From assembly GCA_977006965.1 (NCBI GenBank), contig OZ345353.1, positions 1,612,001 to 1,676,000 of the forward strand: 64,000 bases of DNA, written 5' to 3'. The notes under the pieces were generated by a model that had not been told where the DNA came from, searched no databases, and saw only the letters and a program-made list of their open reading frames with translations. The stretch comes from Phymatolithon calcareum (lineage: Eukaryota > Rhodophyta > Florideophyceae > Hapalidiales). Positions within the stretch are counted from its first letter, which is position 1, and the number at the start of each line of letters is the position of its first letter. The position numbers were made by a program, and so were the translations under genes. Of the stretch, positions 55,401-64,000 are shown piece after piece.

Positions 55401-55777
55401 TTCTCTCCGGCGAAGAGTTTCTTATGGTGGGTGTTCCAGCCGCTCCTGTAATACATGAATTTGATTTTCCAGTGCGCATACCCTAATTCAGTATTGCCAT
55501 ACGGCGCTCCTTCCGCATAATAGCTAAAGTTGAAGGTGAGAGTGAAACTACATGCGTGGTCCTTGTTGATCGCGCATGTGGAGATAGAGTAACGCGTAAG
55601 ACATTTCAACGAATTCAATGTTATTGTGTGTTTCTCGGCTGCGGCGCAATCATAAACCACACTCTCCTTGGTACTGTGACCCATAAATTTTGACGATCGG
55701 ATTTCACCGAATTTCCGATCCACCAGAACTCCGGAGAATTTCTTCAAGCAGTCTTCTACGCACAGCTTTATCGACAC
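55328..55777 (-). CDS. Unrecognised ORF remnant, Cys-containing
   Basis: 149 codons but beginning with GTG and preceded by a stop, so the true start or an upstream exon is missing. The peptide has five spaced cysteines and alternating strand-like segments (TRYSISTCAINKDHACSFTL). Its 3' end overlaps the retroposon fragment, suggesting truncation. No family recognised. Confidence 0.2.
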   Translation of the reverse strand: MSIKLCVEDCLKKFSGVLVDRKFGEIRSSKFMGHSTKESVVYDCAAAEKHTITLNSLKCLTRYSISTCAINKDHACSFTLTFNFSYYAEGAPYGNTELGYAHWKIKFMYYRSGWNTHHKKLFAGEKLAKVCLTPEKLPQVSADALAISK

Positions 55778-55923
55778 TAAAGTCTTCTAACTACGAGTGT
55801 TACAGCATTGTGCTAAGTATATGGTTCACAGGATGCCAGCGACTACGTCATCGAAAAGAGAAGGCCATGAAACCCATCTAATACGCAGAATATCTCTTGA
55901 ACATGGACGAAAAATTATGTACT

Positions 55924-56814
55924 CTAGTAGTGCTTATTAGTGCAGAGTGGTCTCTTATCGGTCTTGCTTGGTGGTTCAAGAAAGCATCGAATGGACCGTC
56001 CTTGTTCGGACTGAAGCGGGCGATTGTTCGGCTTATCTCCAAGCATGGCGCGGAACATTCTAATCTGTTTCTTAGAGGCGTAAATTGGCGTGGTGGATAG
56101 AATCCACTTGACACCTTCACTGCACGGCGGGGTAGTGAGAGAGCCTCTGAACGTACAGGGACGAGGATCCTTGACGACGCGTGACATAAGCTTTGCAAGA
56201 TTGACCTTCTCAGCCTTCTTCCGGCGGGCGGCCCTGAATAGCTTCTTCAGCTGGCCATTATAACGACCAATCTTGATGAAGACTCCGATGACGGCGAGAC
56301 TGCCGGTCTTACTGTTCTCATGCACGAAATGAATCTCCATGGGCGCACCCTTGCCGTCGAACTTGTGCTCACTTGGGGAGTGCAAATGTACCTGCACGAG
56401 GTTGTGGTGTACACCGCGGTAGCTAAAGTGTCCGCAACCGTTAAAAGGTTCGTTACATTTGAAGGAGAAATCGTTCGCTGCCACTCGATACAGCATGTTA
56501 GCGGAGGACCTGGGCTTGATTTCCAGATTTAAACGGCATCGAGGACGCCAGAAATGTACTCGTTTGACGTTAATGGGAGATTGATAGTTCCCGGTGGAAC
56601 AAGTCTTGTATCCGGGACAGGGAATTTTTCCCCAGTTTGAAGGTCCGTTCGAATCGTCGTCGCTGTAACTGAATGGTCCATCGCCGGCACGAACGAGGGT
56701 TGACTCTGGGTTAGAGCGTTCACGCGTACCGCATTGGTCCGCTGTGGCCGTCAAGGATGTTGCGAGCAGGATGGCGAGCAGACATGTGAAGCGAGAAAAG
56801 GAACAGGGTGCCAT
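55924..56814 (-). CDS. Alpha-type carbonic anhydrase, secreted
   Basis: 296 residues, ATG at 56814, single exon. Interconverts CO2 and bicarbonate. A signal peptide (about 1-25: hydrophobic LLAILLATSLTATA) implies export to the cell surface or an internal compartment; in algae this supports inorganic carbon uptake. Family blocks: FSYSDDDSNGPSNWG, YQSPINV, zinc ligands His143 and His145 in VQVHLHSPSEH, His162 in MEIHFVH, and the Thr227 region GSLTTPPCSEGVKWI. Cys28/72/120/127/220/231 suggest disulfides fitting an extracytoplasmic protein. A basic insertion (RAARRKKAEK, about 195-204) lies before the conserved C-terminal part. Transcribed toward a gene-poor gap on the left; the region to the right is also gene-poor. 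Confidence 0.95.
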   Translation of the reverse strand: MAPCSFSRFTCLLAILLATSLTATADQCGTRERSNPESTLVRAGDGPFSYSDDDSNGPSNWGKIPCPGYKTCSTGNYQSPINVKRVHFWRPRCRLNLEIKPRSSANMLYRVAANDFSFKCNEPFNGCGHFSYRGVHHNLVQVHLHSPSEHKFDGKGAPMEIHFVHENSKTGSLAVIGVFIKIGRYNGQLKKLFRAARRKKAEKVNLAKLMSRVVKDPRPCTFRGSLTTPPCSEGVKWILSTTPIYASKKQIRMFRAMLGDKPNNRPLQSEQGRSIRCFLEPPSKTDKRPLCTNKHY

Positions 56815-59138
56815 TGTGTGTTCGATGTCAGAATGTTCTGGCTGTTGGGTGTGAGAGTTGGTGGGAATACGGGGCAGAGTACCAGGAGTGAGAAGGGTTT
56901 ATATAGATTTGCTGAGTGTGTGCGTGGCTTATAGTGCTGAGGGATACGTCGACGGATGGGCACGGCGCGGATGGAGAGATATAACAAGGAGGTGGGCTGA
57001 AATTGTAAGAAAGGGGAGTAAAGTTCAGTTAGCAAACAAGGATTCGTTAAAGATGCTGTAGGCAAGCTGCAAGGTGGCCAATTGTGAAGCAGAGACAAAA
57101 TGGGAATAGCAGTAGACGGAATAGGATGCACGAAATTCAGAGTACAATAGTACGGAGAAGTGTTTTTCTATGAGAACGTACTGTCCTAGTAGAGTGTTGA
57201 GGAGTTGCGTGACGGTTGAATTTAAGGCAAATCACTCACTGCGCATGTGCAAAGTGGATTACATTGCGTCGATGGTTTGATTTGATATTCAGCGGGAACG
57301 GGAATGCAGATACAGTAGCTTTATGGAAGGCAAACAGGGAGCGCGGGTTTGGCAGGGTGATTGGGCAAAAGTAAACCATGAGACCGCTTGGCGCCGGGTA
57401 TCATAGCGAGAGTTGCATCGTGTGTTGGAATGACACGTCTGCAATGTGGAAATTTGGTAACTGGATAGAGAGCGGTGCCGCCAGTGTTGTTCCTTATTGT
57501 GTGGAAAGAGGATGGGGTCGAAGCAATTAGAAATTTCCATCATCGGCCCGATGATGTGCAGATGTATGTTGCAGCAGATATGATGGGCATGAATGCAACG
57601 GCAGTTCTGTCTCAGCAATAAATCTTCTCAACACTTATAAGACAAATCCGCTAGAAAGAACAGAATCTGTTAGATAATGATTACAAGACTTTGGTTGGCA
57701 GATTAACAGTCTCAATTGTGCCCACAGTGCTCCAGTACAATACAGCACGCCGATTACAGCACTGAAGAGCACTAAGTGCTCTGAAGTAATTACTGATTCC
57801 GACAGGAAGTCCGCTCATGTAAGCACCTGAACGGGTGGACACGAACGGGACAGAAACGAAGGTGCTTCCCAGACCCTGGAGAATGATCCCTTTTGGACTG
57901 TTCGAACTCAAAGCAAGAACAATGGATAATGCATGATCCACACTGTATCATATTTGAGATGGAATAATTCTTACAGGGAATACCGATTATATCGTGATTT
58001 CCGATTTCATGGAAATTTCGAAAAAAAACTGAAACAACCACTACAGTACGGCATCGCACACCCCTGTCAGCACCACCTGGTGCTCTTCTCTATAATAAAG
58101 ATTTGGAAGGCAGGCGAGTAGCTCAATCAAGTGACCCTGCGTCCTGTACGAAGATACAGTACTGTACTAAGCTCCGTGCCCGTCGTATACAGTACAATTT
58201 AGGAAATAGTTTTGAAAAACTGCTACCATCGTTGAAGGACATCTATGAAACAAAGAGTGTCATTCGGATGGAAATGTAGACCGTTTCAAGTCGCATCCAA
58301 AAATGCAGGGTCTTATTTTTCAAATTAGTCAATTGACGTGAGCTCATATAAATTTAAAAATTATAACGGTCGACAGGATCTTATACTGTATGATAGTAAT
58401 GTAGTAATTTTCTATCCAGTATCACAAACATTTTTAATGGATTCCCATCTGCTTGCGTGTTTGCTGGATTCAGGTTTAGCGGATACGGGAATATATAGCA
58501 ATAGATTCCCGCACAATTAACATGAGGGACACATCCAATACAGCGTTAGTTATTTGCCTCCTTCCCCCACCACAGGGGCCCCAGGTACACCTTATAACCC
58601 ATAACCATACAATGTGTCCAGTTGGTCTCATTTTGGGTATCGTCCACTGCGCAGGGACGTGTCATTTAGATTGGAGCTCTAAATTCGTCTGCGGTATGCC
58701 ATTTTTACTACTGAAAAAGAAAAACACTATTGGTTTCATTTCCCTTTTTCGATATCTTCAAATTCTTAATTTGACTCACAGTCTTCGCCATGTATCATAT
58801 GATCACCTTTCGAGCACTCGAAAACAGGATCAAATCGACAGATTATCCTGCGAACTATGAATTCCCCTGTCTCCTGCTGAACGACAGTACTGAACCGTCA
58901 CAACAAGCCAAGCTGCTCGGAAACGATGCACAATGTCGGACTCCTTTCGTTCGCGTACTGAAGTGGAAAGGTATGATGACTTTCAAAATGAATTCTGGAC
59001 TCTACTGTAGTACCAAGTTCGGGAATTCGGGGGTCCTGTATTACCCTCCATGTCATGGAATCGCGTCTGTTGTTGTTCTATGCCACAAATTCCTCTACTA
59101 ACGGCAGCAACGTCTTTCTCAGCAGAAAAGTCTGGCAT
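56815..59138. other. Gene-poor stretch
   Basis: No frame with recognised content. A perfect 12-bp palindrome TACAGTACTGTA lies at 58155-58166, and further TACAGTA words occur near 58190. Confidence 0.45.
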
Positions 59139-59294
59139 CTAATCGTTACTCACAACAGTATGCCGTGCAGACCCATAGAGAACGAAGGCTGACCGCAGAC
59201 TTGAGCTTCTTGCGCGATTATAGAAGGAACGGAATGGTGAAGTCATGGCGGTGCAGAGGAGCGCAATGAAGAAGAGAATGTGGAACGACGCCAT
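59139..59294 (-). CDS. Possible small secreted peptide, 51 residues
   Basis: ATG at 59294 opens MASFHILFFIALLCTA, which looks like a signal peptide. A short Arg/Ser-rich mature part of ~30 residues follows. No homologue recognised; could be chance. Confidence 0.2.
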   Translation of the reverse strand: MASFHILFFIALLCTAMTSPFRSFYNRARSSSLRSAFVLYGSARHTVVSND

Positions 59295-59360
59295 TTGTGC
59301 ACAGGTCCCGAATGTCAACCTGGCTGCATGTTCGGTCACGCCCGTGAATGAAATGCCCAA

Positions 59361-60153
59361 GTGAAGAAATCAGATCAGTTAAAAATTGTGATAACCCACA
59401 GGAAAATTTAGATTGCGGATCAATATACTGACTCTCCGTGCCTCACAACGTAAACAGTGGACAACGATGGTTGCAAACTTGGCGGATTACAGATAGAATT
59501 GAAGTCTCACTATGCATGTTGCACTGCTCAAAAATGACCATACTTTCTAGCAACGAATAGACTTCATGCCAACAATAGTAGACTTGCCTTGTGGGAACCA
59601 CCCTCTCGACTAACTCGGTACTATAGTATCACCAATTTCTAATAATTTAAACTTTGATGCTGAAAGCAATTTTGTAGTATATATCTGCCACTGTACAAGA
59701 AAATCGATAGACCTTACTGTCAACGCAAACGACATCGGGGAATTTCAATCCTCACCCACTGCTACGCCTTGGCCGTATCAGTACGTTTCCTTCCACTTAT
59801 CATGTCTACAAAAGCGTTCTAACCGAAATCGAAAGCGTGCAGCATCTGTGGACGGGCGGACGAGCAACTGACGACATGTAAGAGAGACCGTCGCTCTTAA
59901 CTCTTAACTCCTCTGAAGGTTATGCTTTTGAGAATAAACGAGAGATCAGCTATCAGGATCCAGAGGCCAGTCCGAAGATCGCTCAGGTGCAGGCGATCGG
60001 CCAAGCACAGGTTTAATGGCACAGCATCTCTTCGTGCTGTACTGCCGGAGTGATCGGCGTTGACGACGATCTTACGGTTAAACTTAGTGAAAAACCGTGT
60101 CGAACTGCTTTTCGAAAAGGGCAGATGTCATACGACTGGAAGCGAATTGAAGG
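59361..60153. other. No supported gene
   Basis: Short frames only; no repeat boundary recognised. Confidence 0.4.
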
Positions 60154-60155
60154 TA

Positions 60156-60553
60156 CAGTCACACCTCGATAAATGGAACCTCTTTTTTAGAATAACCTCG
60201 GTTAGCAGCATAATCGAGTGCTCCACGAATACCGTATCGGCCAAAATTTAACGAAAATTAAAGGATTCTAGAATATTTAATAGGAGCATTACTTCATGTT
60301 CGAGGTCACGGGGCATACCTTAAATTTTGTTATAATTTTGTTTAGCGTACACGGAGCATAACCTCACTCGTAGAATACTGTAAGTACTTTTCATGTTTCT
60401 CCTGCCATTGGCATACAGTACAGTAGAATATGGCTACTGTTCGGCACACGTGTGATCCAAAACTTATGATTCAAAATTCGACTTGAGAATAACCTCGATT
60501 TTGAGAATATTGGACCATTCCACATTGCCCATGCATTTATCGAGGTCTGACTG
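60156..60553. mobile_element. Pogo/Tigger-type MITE, 398 bp
   Basis: The ends read CAGTCACACCTCGATAAA and the reverse complement of CAGTCAGACCTCGATAAA (17 of 18 matching), each flanked by TA (60154-60155 and 60554-60555). The motif and TA target are typical of pogo/Tigger elements of the Tc1/mariner group. No transposase frame is present. Subterminal AGAATAACCTCG repeats occur near both ends. Confidence 0.85.
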
Positions 60554-60555
60554 TA

Positions 60556-62328
60556 TGGGTCAGTACTGTCCGATCGGAGATAGCAAGCACCATTCCGCAG
60601 TTCCAGCCGTGTGACAGCCGCCCTTCACAAGGCCTACTAGGCCCTGTATGATATCTACGAGGATACTATCCGGTACAGTATCCTCCCAATTATTTTTAGA
60701 CTCATTGTTCCGTTTCATATAAACTGTGAATTTGGACGAATACTTCATCTTTCAATTAGCGCATTTCTATTCCATTTGATTTCCACCTCTGCTACATATC
60801 TGTACTGCTTCATGAGTGAATCATCTGGCGCACAGTTGCGTGCAGCTATCGACACGACCGTTATCGTCCGCAGAGTTTGCTTCCGGTATATCAGTTATGC
60901 AGCTGCGCCCATGTTTAGATTGGCTCTGACTTATCAAGTCTTCAATATGTGAGCACAAGAAGAAGACTATTGCTCTCTCCCTCCTCTCGTCGAGAGCGCG
61001 TATGTACACAAAATTTTGTGCTTAGAACTCGTCGGCACAGCCCCATACCCTCCCAAGTGTTACATTCAGTACGTATACAGCGTTGGCCTGTCCTGTCCTT
61101 GTCTTTGAAAATGTGACGCTGAAAGAGAGTATACTTTTTTTGGCTTTTGCGTCTAATTACTCCTTTGGTCTCCTGTTCTTGTGGTGTAGATCGTCGGTAT
61201 ACTGTAGTCAACCGTAGAGGTCTCATTTCGTCCTCTTGTGCCGAGCGATCGATGACCTCCCTCGACCTTGGAATTAGATACGTGAAGCCGGAAAGTGAAT
61301 TGCCCGTTCGCGCTCCGGTATCAGTTCGAATTTTTTTCCGTTCAGGCCTTTTGTACTGCAGATTGTGGAAGCACGGAATTTCTGGATCGCTTTCTCCGGC
61401 TTTTTCCTGTCGTCAGTTGGGCACTTAGCGCTTGCACGCGTATGCGCCGTGCCAAGACGGCGCTTGGACAACGCGTACGAACTGCTGGCGGGACGTCGCG
61501 CGGTGATGCTGGTAGTGTTGCAATCAGCGGATGCTGATCGCGACAGAGGGTTTGGCGGGAGTTGCACGCGAACCACGCGTGCGCGAAGTACACAAAATGT
61601 TGTTTACTTCTATTCCCACACCTCCTCTGATCCCCCCAGGCGCGAAGCGGCTGGAGTTTATCTACAGTGCAGTACAATGCAGACAGGAGTTCGCGTCGGC
61701 GGTTACCGCCGGCGCGAACAGTCCGAATCATAACCTAAAATCAACCCAAATATGAGACCGTAGCAGTGAAACGAAACATGCCCCAATGACCATTCAGTAC
61801 GTATTCCTACAGCATACACAATACGCGTGTACGTATCGACATTTCCAGATCATGAGCAAGTTCTCCTCTCGATAGAAGCTCCAAATTTCTTTGTGAAGCC
61901 CCTTGCAGCATCGATCGAGCTCGTGTTCCTTTCGCACTCCCTTGCCTTCCATTGTGTCTTAGCTGCGCACTGTATGATATATGCTCGTACTGTCAGGACT
62001 GACTATTCCGTATTGCTCAGATTGCCAAATATTTATATCCTCTTGACAGAAGTTGAAATATGTAGCACTTGCAGACAGCTGTGCTGTTGGTTTCCGCCAA
62101 CGTTAGGTGTCATCTGCTTTGTATCATGGGCTATATATGATCCGCTTGCGAATTTCGCCCGCAGGCTCTCTCTTCGTGCTGCATCAGGCACTCCAGTGCT
62201 GCCCAAACGGGAACACTTTTTTCCCGCTCACCCCGATTAGGAGGAATTCGCATGAACATTGTGATTGCCCTTGAATTCCCGTATCCTGTTCTTTCTATGG
62301 GCTTCTCTAAAACAGATTTCCGTAACAG
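60556..62328. other. No confident gene
   Basis: Overlapping frames on both strands at about 61340-61755 are G/C-rich but mutually antisense, so none can be preferred. Confidence 0.4.
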
Positions 62329-62594
62329 TCATCTTGTTAACTGTTCGATGTGCTGTATCAATGCTGGGTACCGCTCATCGCACTGCTGTGGGTGTAACCG
62401 CACAGCCCCTTTAGCTTGTTTCTCTCTAAGCAGTGGACTTCTGTCCAACTTGCGATAAACGTCAGAGCCAAGCGCTCTCTCCACTTTTTGAACTTCAATC
62501 CTCGCAGCACCAACCGCTGCAAGAACGTGCCAAGCAACACCATCGACAGATTTCAGCAAGCTTCCTTCTACTTCAGTTTTTTCCTATTCATGTC
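62329..62594 (-). CDS. Unrecognised protein-like ORF end, no ATG
   Basis: Minus frame open from a stop near 62594, with no ATG. The peptide (DGVAWHVLAAVGAARIEVQK, then a YRKLDRSPLLREKQAKG block) has the composition of a real helical protein and ends ...IEQLTR. It could be a last exon or a truncated gene; no convincing acceptor site was found and no family recognised. Confidence 0.25.
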
Positions 62595-62951
62595 GAATTA
62601 TAAGTCAGATTCAATCCGCGGTAAAGTGTACCTTTTGCTATCGTCTTGCTCTTCGCAATGAATACGATTTTCGTTATATCTCGGCGTGAGTTCTGTGTAT
62701 CAGCACGCGAAAGTTGTCTCCAAAAGTGCGACGCACTTCGACGAGGAGATAAGTAATTTTAGTATAGTGTTAGTTACGCACAGCCACGAGGACAGCACGA
62801 TGTCGAACCAGAAGGTTCCATTTCGTTAAAAGCGACACATTTAGAAAAAGTCGGGAACTCAACACTTATCTCAAAAGATGATCTCGAAGGGGAATATACC
62901 CCTCATGTTCCAAGCAGAATCTCTCGAGCCTTGCCGCGCGATGGTTCGTGC

Positions 62952-62974
62952 GGGGGGGAGGGGGGGGGGGGGGG
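62952..62974 (+). repeat. Long G tract (G7-A-G15)
   Basis: Homopurine run able to form a G-quadruplex; also prone to sequencing and assembly error. Confidence 0.7.
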
Positions 62975-63156
62975 TTAGCAGCGTCCCATGTCATTTCTGT
63001 GCCTAGCTCCAATGAGTGAGTTTACCGGCTTCCCGAGTCTATCGTATCACAGGGAAATCCACGCGGGGGCGAAGTTACAGACATCCTCAACCGTGTCTGA
63101 GTGGAAAAACAAAACTTCTTGTCACACGGGATGAAGGGGAGAATTTTTAAGTTTTT

Positions 63157-63444
63157 GTTTTAGAAGCTGCTGCACATCACGAACTGTGATGCACTTTGAG
63201 CACCGCAGCACCAATGATCAGCGTCTTCCAGTTAGCGCGTTAGGTGCTTCTCGGATTCTCCGAATCCAGGTCCATTTCGGCCCTGCTCTGGGTCGAGATT
63301 GTTTTAGAAGCTGCTGCACATCACGAACTGTGATGCACTTTGAGCACCGCAGCACCAATGATCAGCGTCTTCCAGTTAGCGCGTTAGGTGCTTCTCGGAT
63401 TCTCCGAATCCAGGTCCAATTCGGCCCTGCTCTGGGTCGAGATT
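63157..63444. repeat. 144-bp tandem duplication
   Basis: 63157-63300 and 63301-63444 differ at only one base (CATTTCGG versus CAATTCGG). The unit is a multiple of three, so a plus-strand frame (63186-63461) contains a repeated 48-residue unit, but that frame lacks a recognised domain. Confidence 0.85.
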
Positions 63445-64000
63445 TGAATTCTGACTTTTAATGTTCTTTCTTTAAGCAACTTCTCAATCTACATCCAGGA
63501 AGGAAATACTTTTCCCGAACGGCTATCTTGTTACCCAGAAAGGTATCACCTTGATGAGCTGTCCGGACAGCTGTGATGCCTGCTTTCTTCCTGCACAGAC
63601 TGAATGTAGTCTCAGCAGCTTTTCTACCTTAAATAGCGGAAGGACCTAGCTTTCAATAAAGAGCAGAGTACATCGTGCTCCCAACTTTCACCCAACTTGC
63701 AACTCTTCACCGCAGCACTAACACTGCTGGAACGAACCAAGCAACAGAAGCCCACAACGCCAGCATTCACCAACACCAGAGCAGCTTCCTGTGTCTAGTT
63801 GCTCAACGCACTGCCATGCTATTTCCTAAACACATCACATCACGCTATCATTTCTTCGGGCTTATGGATCTCCAAGGCCAGATCTTTCTACCTTTGGCCT
63901 TGTTAAACTTCGTTTTAGAGTTTTCAGACTCGACTGCGGGGCTTTTAAAAATAAACTTGTCAAAAACAAGACGCTTTTTCCGCGACCTCGTCGAAATGTT
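63445..64000. other. No supported gene
   Basis: The GGGGCTTTTAAAAATAAAC segment near 63940 resembles the 3' end of the retroposon at 24789-24867. Confidence 0.4.

Noticed and set aside
61342-61755. Overlapping genes on both strands
   Set aside because: Mutually antisense frames without domains; neither can be preferred.
63157-63444. CRISPR-like array
   Set aside because: Only two directly adjoining 144-bp units with no spacers; a simple tandem duplication.

Overview
Organism. The window reads as nuclear DNA of a photosynthetic eukaryote. It is most consistent with a florideophyte red alga such as Chondrus crispus; the species is inferred, not proven. Genes are intron-poor: a 732-residue DXS, a 810-residue cullin and a 408-residue UBR7 are each one open frame, and only two short GT-AG introns (74 and 119 nt) were found. 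Plastid functions (DXS, a PGRL1-like protein) and a secreted alpha carbonic anhydrase point to an alga. Genes form a compact island inside transposon debris. A 3' piece of mitochondrial large-subunit rRNA sits in the nuclear DNA. || Layout. 1-40 kb is almost entirely mobile DNA. It starts with a gag gene running off the left edge (minus strand) and old divergent repeats (1-5 kb). Then come a broken Crypton-like tyrosine recombinase (8.1-8.9 kb), a tRNA-headed SINE with a 14-bp target duplication (9.56-10.03 kb) and a solo LTR (10.84-11.40 kb). A decayed LINE (about 14.3-19.4 kb) is interrupted by the mitochondrial rRNA fragment. A hAT-like element with a perfect 8-bp duplication follows (19.80-20.77 kb), then a second solo LTR carrying two nested insertions (23.9-24.9 kb). 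A complete-length Ty1/copia element lies at 25.47-31.38 kb, with nearly identical LTRs and broken genes. Two more LINE fragments follow (32-34.6 kb), then an F-box/LRR-like pseudogene hit by a 5'-truncated LINE (35-38.4 kb) and another SINE (39.2-39.5 kb). || 40.7-56.8 kb is the gene island: DEAD-box RNA helicase (+), gamma-glutamylaminecyclotransferase-like protein (+), UBR7 (+), PGRL1-like thylakoid protein (+), DXS (-), CUL1-type cullin (+) and alpha carbonic anhydrase (-). They are separate transcription units, not an operon. DXS and the cullin diverge from a 508-bp shared intergenic region; PGRL1 and DXS converge. UBR7 and the cullin both belong to ubiquitin pathways; PGRL1 and DXS are both expected in the plastid. 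|| 57-64 kb is gene-poor. It holds a 398-bp pogo/Tigger-type MITE with TA duplications, a 144-bp tandem duplication, a long G tract and a few weak open frames. || I see no new multi-gene system. The most informative signals are the nested and exactly bounded insertions: the rRNA piece inside a LINE, the young-looking copia element with dead genes, and SINE families sharing a tRNA-like head. The PGRL1-like protein also lacks the family's stromal cysteine pair.
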